DNA of 64,000 nt from Polynucleobacter sinensis (lineage in GTDB: Bacteria > Pseudomonadota > Gammaproteobacteria > Burkholderiales > Burkholderiaceae), in the NCBI RefSeq assembly GCF_001595985.1, contig NZ_LOJJ01000005.1, positions 62,001-126,000 on the forward strand, given 5' to 3'. Position numbers and translations under genes: made by a program. The notes below the pieces were generated by a model that made no database searches, was not told where the DNA came from, and was given only the letters and a program-made list of their open reading frames with translations. Numbering within the stretch: position 1 is the first letter of the stretch; every line of letters starts with the position of its first letter. Of this stretch, positions 18,666-27,550 are shown piece by piece.

Positions 18666-20933
18666 ATGAAATTTCGTTTTCCAATCATCATTATTGATGA
18701 GGATTTTCGCTCTGAAAATATTTCAGGATCAGGTATTCGCGACTTAGCGGAAGCGATTGAAAACGAGGGTATGGAAGTCATTGGCCTGACTAGCTATGGT
18801 GACCTGACATCCTTTGCCCAACAGGCTTCGCGCGCCTCCACATTCATTGTTTCGATTGATGATGAAGAGTTTGTATCCGACTCTGAAGATCATGATTTAC
18901 CTGCCTTGAACAATCTGCGCGCCTTTATTACTGAAGTGCGTAAGCGCAATGAAGATATCCCTATTTTCTTGTATGGTGAAACTCGCACTTCACGCCATAT
19001 GCCTAATGACATCTTGCGTGAGTTGCATGGCTTCATTCATATGAATGAAGATACGCCAGAGTTTGTCGCGCGTCATATTATTCGCGAAGCGAAGGTGTAT
19101 CTGGATTCTTTGGCGCCTCCATTTTTCCGCGCCCTCACTAATTACGCATCAGAGGGTTCTTATTCTTGGCATTGTCCAGGGCACTCTGGTGGCGTAGCTT
19201 TCTTAAAGAGTCCAGTAGGGCGCATGTTCCATCAGTTTTTTGGTGAGAATATGCTCCGCGCAGACGTTTGCAATGCGGTTGAAGAGCTTGGTCAGTTACT
19301 TGATCACACTGGCCCTGTGTTGCAGAGTGAGCGTAATGCCGCACGCATCTTTAATGCCGATCATTTGTTCTTTGTAACCAATGGAACTTCTACTTCTAAT
19401 AAGATTGTTTGGCATTCGACGGTCGCCCCTGGCGACGTTGTGCTGGTCGATCGAAATTGCCATAAGTCAGTAATTCATTCGATCACGATGATGGGCGCAA
19501 TTCCTATTTTCTTAATGCCAACCCGCAATCATTTGGGGATTATTGGCCCAATTCCCAAAGAAGAATTTGAGTGGAAAAACATCAAGAAGAAAATTGATGC
19601 CAATCCTTTTATCAAGAATAAAGATGTAGTGCCTCGCGTCATGACGCTCACCCAGAGTACTTATGACGGTATCGTCTACAACGTTGAGATGATCAAAGAG
19701 ATGCTCGATGGCAAGGTCGACTCATTGCATTTCGATGAAGCTTGGTTACCACATGCTGCATTCCACCCTTTTTACAAGGATATGCATGCGATTGGCGCAG
19801 ATCGCAAGCGCACTCAAAAGAGTTTGATGTTTGCGACTCAATCAACCCACAAATTATTGGCCGGTCTTTCCCAGGCTTCGCAGGTATTGGTGCAGGATGC
19901 GGAGGAGCACAAGCTTGATCGTGATTGCTTTAATGAGGCTTACTTGATGCACACCTCGACTAGCCCACAGTACGCCATCATTGCCTCGTGTGATGTCTCT
20001 GCTGCCATGATGGAGTCTCCTGGTGGAACTACCTTAGTTGAGGAATCTATTGCTGAAGCCATGGACTTCCGTCGCGCCATGCGTGAAGTGGACGATAAAT
20101 TTGGCTCTGATTGGTGGTTTAAGGTTTGGGGTCCGGATCATTTGGCCGAAGAAGGTATTGGTGAGCGCTCTGACTGGATTTTGGAGCCCAATGCAAACTG
20201 GCATGACTTTGGTAAGGTCGCACAAGATTTCAATATGCTCGATCCAATCAAAGCAACAGTTGTAACGCCTGGCCTGGATATCGAAGGCAACTTTGGTTCA
20301 ATGGGTATTCCGGCAAGTATTGTCACTAAGTACTTAGCTGAGCATGGTGTGATCGTAGAGAAATGCGGTCTCTACTCATTCTTCATTATGTTCACTATTG
20401 GTATTACTAAAGGACGTTGGAATACTCTGGTCACTGAGTTACAGCAGTTCAAGGATCACTTTGATAAAAATGCCCCTTTATGGAAAGTGTTGCCAGAGTT
20501 TGTGGCTAAACACCCTCGTTACGAGCGTGTTGGCCTAAAAGACATCTGCCAGCAGATTCATGAATTCTATAAAGGCCGCAATGTTGCTCGCATGACAACC
20601 GAGATGTATACCTCAGATATGGTGCCGGCAATGATGCCTTCCGAAGCTTGGGCCAAGATGGCGCACAAGGAGGTTGATCGCGTGCCCTTGGATCAATTGG
20701 AAGATCGTATTACGGCGATGTTGGTAACACCATATCCTCCAGGCATTCCATTGCTGATCCCGGGCGAGCGCTTTAATAAACGGATCGTTGATTACCTGTA
20801 CTTTGCCCGTGACTTCAATGAGCGCTTCCCGGGATTTGAGACGGATATTCATGGCTTAGTCAAAGCTGATGTTGATGGACGTAATGAGTACTACGTTGAT
20901 TGCGTCAGGCAAGAGCGGGATATCACCCTCTAA
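18666..20933 (+). CDS. Arginine/lysine/ornithine decarboxylase (PLP, fold type I)
   Basis: A 755-residue cytoplasmic decarboxylase of the AdiA/CadA/SpeF family, which makes agmatine, cadaverine or putrescine. It has a receiver-like wing domain (residues 5-140), the PLP domain with SWHCPGHSGGVAF, FVTNGTSTSNK and HFDEAW, and the Schiff-base lysine at 396 in STHKLL, followed by the C-terminal domain. The length equals that of E. coli AdiA (arginine), but substrate cannot be read with certainty. AAAGGG precedes the ATG. Convergent with the MarR-like gene. Confidence 0.9.
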   Translation: MKFRFPIIIIDEDFRSENISGSGIRDLAEAIENEGMEVIGLTSYGDLTSFAQQASRASTFIVSIDDEEFVSDSEDHDLPALNNLRAFITEVRKRNEDIPIFLYGETRTSRHMPNDILRELHGFIHMNEDTPEFVARHIIREAKVYLDSLAPPFFRALTNYASEGSYSWHCPGHSGGVAFLKSPVGRMFHQFFGENMLRADVCNAVEELGQLLDHTGPVLQSERNAARIFNADHLFFVTNGTSTSNKIVWHSTVAPGDVVLVDRNCHKSVIHSITMMGAIPIFLMPTRNHLGIIGPIPKEEFEWKNIKKKIDANPFIKNKDVVPRVMTLTQSTYDGIVYNVEMIKEMLDGKVDSLHFDEAWLPHAAFHPFYKDMHAIGADRKRTQKSLMFATQSTHKLLAGLSQASQVLVQDAEEHKLDRDCFNEAYLMHTSTSPQYAIIASCDVSAAMMESPGGTTLVEESIAEAMDFRRAMREVDDKFGSDWWFKVWGPDHLAEEGIGERSDWILEPNANWHDFGKVAQDFNMLDPIKATVVTPGLDIEGNFGSMGIPASIVTKYLAEHGVIVEKCGLYSFFIMFTIGITKGRWNTLVTELQQFKDHFDKNAPLWKVLPEFVAKHPRYERVGLKDICQQIHEFYKGRNVARMTTEMYTSDMVPAMMPSEAWAKMAHKEVDRVPLDQLEDRITAMLVTPYPPGIPLLIPGERFNKRIVDYLYFARDFNERFPGFETDIHGLVKADVDGRNEYYVDCVRQERDITL

Positions 20934-20937
20934 AGGA

Positions 20938-21306
20938 TTATTTGCCAGCAGCCTTAGCTAGATCGTTGTAACGCTTAAGACCGAGCTCAGTCAGCTCGAC
21001 GTATTTTGCTCTGCTGTCAGGCGCTTTTCTCAGGGTGATTAAACCTCTGGCTAATAACTTTTTCAGTGCCGCATGAATTGTTGCTGGGGAGGCAATCTGC
21101 TTGAGAAGCAGCAGGTCTCCAACTCTGCCATCTCGCTTCTCATACACTGCAAAGATGACGGCGTTCAAAACTTTTATTTGCGTACTATCAAGACCATATA
21201 GCTCATTGATAGCATCTTCTTCTCTCAGATACTTTATATAAGCTAAAAGCTTTTTGTTGATGTTGGTATTAATTTGCCCGCTCCAGCAAAAACTTATACT
21301 TTTCAA
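20938..21306 (-). CDS. MarR-like winged-helix regulator
   Basis: A 122-residue protein with a winged-helix fold in the middle (about 45-105): LLLLKQIASPATIHAALKKLLARGLITLRKA, where the repeated Leu/Ala pattern gives the recognition helix, then DSRAKYVELTELG, the typical MarR wing. The first 15 residues look unlike the family, so the start may lie further in. It ends 5 bp from the decarboxylase stop codon and diverges from a small open frame. Targets unknown. Confidence 0.7.
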   Translation of the reverse strand: MKSISFCWSGQINTNINKKLLAYIKYLREEDAINELYGLDSTQIKVLNAVIFAVYEKRDGRVGDLLLLKQIASPATIHAALKKLLARGLITLRKAPDSRAKYVELTELGLKRYNDLAKAAGK

Positions 21307-21354
21307 TATACTATTTTTAGTTTATAAAATTTATAAAATAAAAATACCCACCCC

Positions 21355-21573
21355 ATGGATTGCGACCATTCTGACAACTCAATTAGATTGCTAGACATCG
21401 TATATGACTTATATGGTAACGATTCTGGCTATCCCGAGAAAAACCTTCCTTTTTCGGTTGATGAAAAGGGTGTAGTTACTCTTGGTGATGAACTCATGGT
21501 CGAATTGCTTAAAGAGCAAAACCAGGATTTAATAGATTGGGCAAAAAAGAATATTGTGAAGCTGTTTGAGTAG
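21355..21573 (+). CDS. Small hypothetical acidic protein
   Basis: A 72-residue frame, acidic, without signal peptide or membrane segment. I do not recognise the family. Helix-forming C-terminal half (DELMVELLKEQNQDLIDWAKKN). It diverges from the MarR-like gene across a 48-bp very AT-rich spacer. ATG at 21355 lacks a clear ribosome-binding site, so expression is uncertain. Confidence 0.4.
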   Translation: MDCDHSDNSIRLLDIVYDLYGNDSGYPEKNLPFSVDEKGVVTLGDELMVELLKEQNQDLIDWAKKNIVKLFE

Positions 21574-21601
21574 AGCCTGCTTATCCGCTTGTCCAAGCGC
21601 T

Positions 21602-23134
21602 TTATTTAACCGCTTTATCCAATTGAAATGTGACTGGCGCATCTTCGTCGGTTTTGCCTGAGGATGGGTCGGGCTTAGTCGACTCACTGTCTGTGAAATT
21701 GAATTCCTGGCTCTGAATTACTGCTGCAGGCTTATCTAGGAAGGTAGTGACTAGGGCGGGGAATGCCATCACCACCACTACCATGATCATTTGCAGGCCT
21801 ACCCAAGGCAAGGCACCCCAGTAGATGTCGCTACTCTTTACCTCTTTGGGCGCAACGCCACGCAAATAAAACAGCGCAAATCCAAAAGGAGGGTGCATGA
21901 ATGAAGTTTGCATATTGACGCACAGCATTACGCCAAACCACACGAGTGCAGCGCTGGCGGCAGCCTGAGGGTTGCCATTCATTGAGTCGAGCAAGACGGG
22001 CGACAAGAGTTTGACTGCAACTGGCGCCAGCATTGGCACAACAATAAAAGCAATCTCAAAGAAGTCTAAAAAGAATGCCAAGAAGAACACAAATAGATTT
22101 ACAACGATCAAGAATCCCACCCAGCCGCCAGGCAAATTCGAAAAGAGTTCTTCAACCCAATGACCACCATCGACCCCCTGGAAGACTACTGAAAAGCACG
22201 TAGAGCCAATCAGAATAAAGACAACCATTGCAGTAATTCGCATGGTGTTTTGGTACGCCTCTTGAATTAATCCTTTGAGATTGGGGATGCTTGCACGTCG
22301 GATCCATGCCAAGATAAGAGCACCCATAGCTCCCATGGCGCCAGATTCTGTTGGGGTGGCGATGCCGGTCATGATGGTCCCTAAGACTAAGAAAATTAAT
22401 ACTGCCGAGGGGATGATGCCCATCAGGCATTTTCTCCAGAGGGCTGAGCCCTTCAAGGTGAGCGCGCTTTCTGGCACTGCAGGTAAATAGTCGGGTTTAA
22501 AGCGTGACAGAAAAAAGGTGTAGAGGGCGAATAAGCCAATTTGGAGCAGCGAAGGACCCCAGGCACCCAGATACATGCTGCCAACATCCGCGCTGCCACT
22601 TTGAGTTTTGAGTTGATCGGCTAAAACAATCAGCACTAGGGAGGGGGGTACTAGCTGCGTAATAGTCCCAGAAGCTGCCAGAACGCCCGTAGCGTAGCGC
22701 ATGTTGTAACCGTAACGCATCATCACCGGCAGAGAGATCATGGCCATGGCGATTACCTGGGCGGCTACTGTCCCGGTAATTGCTCCTAGAATGAAACCCA
22801 CAATGATGACCGAGTAACCTAATCCCCCGCGAATGCGTCCAAATAGCTGCCCCATGGAGTCGAGCATTTCTTCAGCAAGCCCGCAACGCTCAAGAATAGC
22901 GCCCATAAATGTGAAGAAGGGGATTGCCAGTAATAAATCATTGGCTAGGACGCTACCAAAGATACGCTGCGGAATAGCCTGCAGAAATGGCATGCCAAAA
23001 AAGTTTTCGCTAATCGCAATGCCAGCGAAAAAGAGTCCGGCCGCCATTAAAGAAAAGGCTACTGGGAAGCCAATCAACATAAATACAATCAGTCCGCCAA
23101 ACATGAGCGGTGGCATCCATTCAATTGGAATCAT
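21602..23134 (-). CDS. TRAP transporter large permease (DctM)
   Basis: The 12-segment DctM subunit of a tripartite ATP-independent periplasmic transporter. The 510-residue product is longer than the usual ~430 and belongs by length to the mannitol/chloroaromatic type, with a polar C-terminal tail of about 50 residues. Conserved stretches include FLIGFPVAFSLMAAG, AIPFFTFMGAILERCG and the GAITGTVAAQVIAMAMISLP segment. Overlaps the DctQ gene by 4 bp. The DctP binding protein is not in the window, so the substrate is unknown. Confidence 0.9.
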   Translation of the reverse strand: MIPIEWMPPLMFGGLIVFMLIGFPVAFSLMAAGLFFAGIAISENFFGMPFLQAIPQRIFGSVLANDLLLAIPFFTFMGAILERCGLAEEMLDSMGQLFGRIRGGLGYSVIIVGFILGAITGTVAAQVIAMAMISLPVMMRYGYNMRYATGVLAASGTITQLVPPSLVLIVLADQLKTQSGSADVGSMYLGAWGPSLLQIGLFALYTFFLSRFKPDYLPAVPESALTLKGSALWRKCLMGIIPSAVLIFLVLGTIMTGIATPTESGAMGAMGALILAWIRRASIPNLKGLIQEAYQNTMRITAMVVFILIGSTCFSVVFQGVDGGHWVEELFSNLPGGWVGFLIVVNLFVFFLAFFLDFFEIAFIVVPMLAPVAVKLLSPVLLDSMNGNPQAAASAALVWFGVMLCVNMQTSFMHPPFGFALFYLRGVAPKEVKSSDIYWGALPWVGLQMIMVVVVMAFPALVTTFLDKPAAVIQSQEFNFTDSESTKPDPSSGKTDEDAPVTFQLDKAVK

Positions 23135-23682
23135 TGCATGGGCTTTTCATAATGGAGATCTACTGCTGGCAAGATGTCCTTCCCTTGCAGCATGCCAATT
23201 CTTTTGATGATTTCAGAGAGGCCCTGAAGGCTGAGCATAAAAAATCCGAATGGCACAATAAATTTAATGGGGTAGCGGGATAGTCCACCAGCATTGAGCG
23301 AGTGCTCAGAGATCAGCCATGAAGGGTAAAACAGGGATGTCCAAGACAGCCATGCGAATAAAACGCAGGCGGGCATTAAAAAGAGAATCAGACCAAACAG
23401 ATCAACATAGATGCGACCGCGATCAGAGAGTTGGGAGTAAATTAAATCTACTCTGACATGCTCATTTCTCTTGAGGGTGTAGGAGGCTCCCAGCATGACT
23501 GAGGCGGCAAAAAGATACCACTGCAACTCTAGCGGCCAGTTATTGCTGATATCTAGGCCATAGCGCAGTAAAGCGTTGGTCGCTGATACTACGCAAGACA
23601 GTAAGATCATGATGCCTGCCGCCTTGCCGAGCAGTTCATTGAGGCGATCAATTCTCGCTGAGAGTGTTCCCCAAAAACCCAT
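23131..23682 (-). CDS. TRAP transporter small permease (DctQ)
   Basis: A 183-residue, four-segment membrane protein of the DctQ type. It has the family pattern ELQWYLFAASVMLGASYTLKRNEHVRVDL (the charged-helix motif after the second segment), then RGRIYVDLFGLILFLMP. Partner of the DctM gene that it overlaps; starts 5 bp after argH, so argH-dctQ-dctM may be co-transcribed. Confidence 0.9.
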   Translation of the reverse strand: MGFWGTLSARIDRLNELLGKAAGIMILLSCVVSATNALLRYGLDISNNWPLELQWYLFAASVMLGASYTLKRNEHVRVDLIYSQLSDRGRIYVDLFGLILFLMPACVLFAWLSWTSLFYPSWLISEHSLNAGGLSRYPIKFIVPFGFFMLSLQGLSEIIKRIGMLQGKDILPAVDLHYEKPMQ

Positions 23683-23687
23683 GCGAC

Positions 23688-25106
23688 TTAGAGATCTGCG
23701 CGACCCCGTTTGATGGCGGCAAGTACTTGTGCGGGGGCAGTGCCACCAGCATGCTGACGAGAATTTACCGAGCCATCGACCGTCAATAGCGCAAAGACAT
23801 CATCACCCATGAGTTCTGGGCGATTATCTAATCCGCAGGCAAAGCGTAATTCAGAAAGGCTGAGGTCTGTGAGCATGCAGTTGCGGCCAACGCAAGCCTT
23901 TACCGCATGGGCTACCGCTTCATGGGCATCCCGGAAGGCCAGGCCTTTTTTCACAAGATAGTCTGCCAAATCTGTTGCAGTAGCAAAGCCCTCTTCTGCG
24001 GCAGCTTTCATGACATCCGCCTTCACTTCAATGTGGGGCACCATATCGGCGAAGATGCGCAATGTGTCTTGCACGGTATCTACCGCATCAAATAAAGGCT
24101 CTTTATCTTCTTGATTATCTTTGTTGTAGGCCAAAGGCTGGCTTTTCATTAGTGTTAATAAAGAAATCAAATCGCCATACACGCGACCTGTTTTGCCGCG
24201 TGCTAATTCAGGAACATCGGGATTCTTTTTCTGCGGCATGATGGAGCTGCCAGTGCAAAAACGATCCGGTAAGTCAATAAAGCCAAAACGTGGACTGAGC
24301 CAAAGAACAAGTTCTTCAGACAAGCGCGAGATATGCATCATCAATATTGACGCGAAAGCGCAAAACTCAATCGCGAAGTCACGATCAGATACGGCATCTA
24401 GAGAGTTATTACAGATCCCATCAAAACCTAAAATTTTGGCAACCTGCTCACGATCGATGGGATAGGTGGTTCCCGCCAAGGCTGCTGCGCCTAATGGCAA
24501 GCGGTTAAAGCGGGCGCGAAGATCTGCCAAGCGGCTAGCATCACGAGTAAACATCTCGTAATAAGCCATTAAGTGATGACCAAATGTAATTGGCTGCGCC
24601 ACTTGTAAGTGAGTATGACCTGGCATGATGATGGCTGAATGTTTTTCAGCCAGATCTAACAATGCACCGCGCAATGTCTTCAGAGTTATCGCGATTTGAT
24701 CGACACTGCCACGCAACCAGAGACGTAAATCTGTTGCCACTTGATCGTTACGTGAGCGACCAGTATGCAGACGTTTGCCGGCATCGCCAACCAATTCAGT
24801 AAGACGAGCTTCGATATTGAGGTGCACATCTTCTAATGCGAGTTGCCAGTTAAATTCACCAGCTTCAATCTCACCTTTGATCTGGGCCATACCTTTTTGA
24901 ATATCAGCTAAATCTTGCGCGCTGATAATTTTTTGAGTAGCAAGCATTTCTGCATGGGCTAGGGAGCCTTCGATATCAACTAGGGCAAAACGTTGGTCAA
25001 AGCCAATGGAGGCTGTATAACGTTGAACGAGTTCGTCAACAGGTTCGGTAAAACGGGCCGACCAAGCTTGGGCTTTGTTGGCAAGGGAATTTTTAGATGA
25101 GCTCAT
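23688..25106 (-). CDS. argH: Argininosuccinate lyase
   Basis: Last step of arginine synthesis: argininosuccinate to arginine and fumarate. The 472-residue product has the fumarase/aspartase-superfamily signature [16 protein letters not shown], plus [10 protein letters not shown] and [17 protein letters not shown]. The frame is open for 45 more codons, but that extension overlaps the divergent hemC gene and is not family-like; the ATG at 25106 ([11 protein letters not shown]) is the start. Arginine is also a substrate of the cyanophycin synthetases and perhaps of the decarboxylase in this window. Confidence 0.95.
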   Translation of the reverse strand: MSSSKNSLANKAQAWSARFTEPVDELVQRYTASIGFDQRFALVDIEGSLAHAEMLATQKIISAQDLADIQKGMAQIKGEIEAGEFNWQLALEDVHLNIEARLTELVGDAGKRLHTGRSRNDQVATDLRLWLRGSVDQIAITLKTLRGALLDLAEKHSAIIMPGHTHLQVAQPITFGHHLMAYYEMFTRDASRLADLRARFNRLPLGAAALAGTTYPIDREQVAKILGFDGICNNSLDAVSDRDFAIEFCAFASILMMHISRLSEELVLWLSPRFGFIDLPDRFCTGSSIMPQKKNPDVPELARGKTGRVYGDLISLLTLMKSQPLAYNKDNQEDKEPLFDAVDTVQDTLRIFADMVPHIEVKADVMKAAAEEGFATATDLADYLVKKGLAFRDAHEAVAHAVKACVGRNCMLTDLSLSELRFACGLDNRPELMGDDVFALLTVDGSVNSRQHAGGTAPAQVLAAIKRGRADL

Positions 25107-25149
25107 AAACGCAGTATATTGGTGTAGGTCTTTGATTATTTTAAATGTT

Positions 25150-26130
25150 ATGTCCCAAACCCCTATTTCTAGCTCTACAACCAGTCCCACTACCACCCCT
25201 AAACGCCTTGTAATCGCCTCTCGCGAGAGCCGGCTTGCCATGTGGCAGGCTGAGCACGTCCGGGATTGCCTTAAAAGGCTCTATCCAGGGTGTGATGTCC
25301 AGATTCTCGGAATGACAACTAAGGGCGACCAGATTTTGGATAAAGCCCTGTCAAAAGTTGGTGGAAAGGGTTTATTTGTGAAGGAGCTTGAGACCGCTCT
25401 GGAGGATGGCCGGGCAGATTTGGCGGTGCACTCCTTAAAGGATGTCCCCATGGTGATGCCAGAGGGCTTCGATTTGTCCTGTGTGATGGCGCGTGAAGAC
25501 GCCCATGATGCCTTTGTTTCTAATGATTACGCCAGCCTGGACGATTTGCCCCCTGGCGCAGTGGTTGGTACCTCAAGCCTGCGTCGTGAATCAGTGCTTC
25601 GCTCCAAATTCCCGCATTTAGAGATTCAACCGCTTAGAGGAAATTTAGATACCCGCATGGGTAAGTTGGATCGTGGTGAGTATCAGGCGATTATTTTGGC
25701 TGCTGCAGGCCTTAAACGCCTCGGTTTAGAAAGTCGCATTCGTGCGCTCTTGCCGATCGATCCATACACCCCAGCAGCCGGTCAGGGCGCTTTAGGTATC
25801 GAAACTTTGAGCAAGCATCCAGACATTAAGCAATGGCTTGCCCCCTTAAATGATTTGCCTACCTTGTTCGCAGTCTCAGCTGAGCGCATGGTATCTCGTC
25901 AACTGGGCGGTTCTTGTGAGGTTCCCTTGGCAGCTTATGCTACTTGGGAGCAGGGGCATATGAAGATTCGATCTTTTGTTGCTAGTGTGGATGGCAAAGC
26001 AAGTTGCTTAGCTAGCGCACAAGGTTCTGTGAAGAGCTTGGAGGAGGCTGAAGCATTAGGTCTCACAGTTGCACAAGATCTGATTTCGCAAGGTGTTGAG
26101 CACTTGTTACCCAACGGTTTACCTAAGTAA
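25150..26130 (+). CDS. hemC: Porphobilinogen deaminase (hydroxymethylbilane synthase)
   Basis: Polymerises four porphobilinogens to hydroxymethylbilane for heme and siroheme. The 326-residue product has [17 protein letters not shown], the KDVPMVMP loop, [26 protein letters not shown] (substrate-binding arginines) and the dipyrromethane-cofactor cysteine in [13 protein letters not shown]. The longer open frame starts inside argH; ATG 25150 (MSQTPISSS) is chosen. Followed 20 bp later by hemD. Confidence 0.95.
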   Translation: MSQTPISSSTTSPTTTPKRLVIASRESRLAMWQAEHVRDCLKRLYPGCDVQILGMTTKGDQILDKALSKVGGKGLFVKELETALEDGRADLAVHSLKDVPMVMPEGFDLSCVMAREDAHDAFVSNDYASLDDLPPGAVVGTSSLRRESVLRSKFPHLEIQPLRGNLDTRMGKLDRGEYQAIILAAAGLKRLGLESRIRALLPIDPYTPAAGQGALGIETLSKHPDIKQWLAPLNDLPTLFAVSAERMVSRQLGGSCEVPLAAYATWEQGHMKIRSFVASVDGKASCLASAQGSVKSLEEAEALGLTVAQDLISQGVEHLLPNGLPK

Positions 26131-26150
26131 AGATTAGCCAGTCAATCGAG

Positions 26151-26984
26151 ATGAGCGCCAAGACTATTGTGATTACCCGTCCTAGTGGACAAGCACGTCA
26201 GTTATCTGAAATGCTCCAGTCTAATTTGCTCGCAATGGGTATCAATCAGCAGAATTTTCCCGCCATCATTTCTTTGCCACTGCTGACAATTGTTCCAAAG
26301 ACTGACCAGTCTTTGGTTGGGCAAATCGAAGTAGCCTTAAAAGATGCGGACCTCGCTATTTTCGTTAGTCCAAACGCCATTGAGTGTGTCATGAGATTGC
26401 TTGAGCGTGCTTGGGGTGATATCTCCAACCAGTCGATTCCTATTGGAGTGGTAGGCGGTAGCAGTATGGCTGCACTTAGGCGTCATGGAGTTGGTGATGA
26501 GAGCAACCCCACCCAAATTATTCTTCCTCAAAATAATGCGAACTGGGACTCTGGGGGCTTATGGACCGAGTTAAAGAAATTGGACTGGGATTGGTCAACT
26601 AAAAAAGTGATCATTTTTAAAGGTGAGGGTGGTCGTGAGTGGTTAGCCGATACCTTAAAAAATGCTGGTGCAAATATTGCGGCGATTTCAGTTTATGCCC
26701 GCGTACCCTTAGATCTAGACAGTCCGATCTGGGGCGACATACGTAAAATCGATTTTTCTCAGTCACTTTGGCTGCTTACTTCATCAGAAGCGGTGCGTTA
26801 TTTGGGGCAAGTGATTACTGATCAAACTGAACTTCCTAAGAAGACCTTGGCACTAGCTACTGCGATCTGCTCCCATCACAATATTGCAGACGCTGCCGAG
26901 CAAATCGGTTTTGGCAAAGTATTGATTTGTGAGCCAGGTGATGATGCTTTGATTGCAGCATCGCAAGCCTGGTTATCAAGCTAA
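26151..26984 (+). CDS. hemD: Uroporphyrinogen-III synthase
   Basis: Closes and inverts ring D of hydroxymethylbilane. The 277-residue protein shows the low-conservation HemD pattern: ITRPSGQARQLSEML at the start, FVSPNAIECVMRLL, VVGGSSMAALRRHGV, IFKGEGGREWLADTLKNAGA and LLTSSEAVRYL. It follows hemC, which supports the call. Not fused to HemX, as happens in some relatives. Its 3' end overlaps the convergent ubiC gene by 9 bp. Confidence 0.92.
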   Translation: MSAKTIVITRPSGQARQLSEMLQSNLLAMGINQQNFPAIISLPLLTIVPKTDQSLVGQIEVALKDADLAIFVSPNAIECVMRLLERAWGDISNQSIPIGVVGGSSMAALRRHGVGDESNPTQIILPQNNANWDSGGLWTELKKLDWDWSTKKVIIFKGEGGREWLADTLKNAGANIAAISVYARVPLDLDSPIWGDIRKIDFSQSLWLLTSSEAVRYLGQVITDQTELPKKTLALATAICSHHNIADAAEQIGFGKVLICEPGDDALIAASQAWLSS

Positions 26985-27548
26985 AGAGTAATTGAGTAAA
27001 GCGGGTAGGAAGACTTCGCTCACCAAGAGTGGACGGCCTTTAAGGTTGTACAGAGTTCTTCTTGCCCATGCTGTCTTTGGCAGTTCAGGAAACTGCTTAA
27101 AACATTTTTTCCACAAGACACTCCGCTTATCTAAGCGTGCGATTTCCCGCATAGGTTTTTTCTTAGAGTGCATGCGTGTTTTCGCAAAAAGCACTGCCCC
27201 TAACGGTTTTTTACCTAAGCGTAAAACATCGTGATTGCTGCCGCTCGAGCTCGCTGTGGGAATAATGCTGTGTGCCATGACCAGCGGAATACCGTTTAGG
27301 CAAAGTAACACCTCACGCACACGGCAACGATTTATCTTGAAATGAAAATAGCGACCTTCGTCGCTATTTAGGTTTTGGCGGCAATCTCGCAAAACCAATA
27401 CCTCTAGTTTTTGACCAATTGCACGTTCAATTTTTTGAGTTAAAGAACCCGTGTCGCCAAGCCAAGACTGCCACTTTCGTGGCGCTTGGTGAAGCTCACC
27501 GGAATCGACTCGATTCCATGCAGAACGGAGACGACGACGGTGAATCAC
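26976..27548 (-). CDS. ubiC: Chorismate pyruvate-lyase
   Basis: Makes 4-hydroxybenzoate from chorismate, the first step of ubiquinone synthesis. The 190-residue product matches UbiC along its length: WLGDTGSLTQKIE, VREVLLCLNGIPLVMAHSIIP, LGKKPLGAVLF, ARRTLYNLKGRPLLVSEVFLP. The start is a GTG at 27548, 2 bp after the helicase stop codon, so it is probably read by coupling from the helicase transcript. No ubiA follows; its partner is elsewhere. Confidence 0.85.
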   Translation of the reverse strand: MIHRRRLRSAWNRVDSGELHQAPRKWQSWLGDTGSLTQKIERAIGQKLEVLVLRDCRQNLNSDEGRYFHFKINRCRVREVLLCLNGIPLVMAHSIIPTASSSGSNHDVLRLGKKPLGAVLFAKTRMHSKKKPMREIARLDKRSVLWKKCFKQFPELPKTAWARRTLYNLKGRPLLVSEVFLPALLNYSLA

Positions 27549-27550
27549 TT

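Noticed and set aside
25107..25241. N-terminal extension of the ArgH frame over the hemC start
   Set aside because: Not ArgH-like; ATG 25106 gives the usual N-terminus and frees the divergent hemC start.
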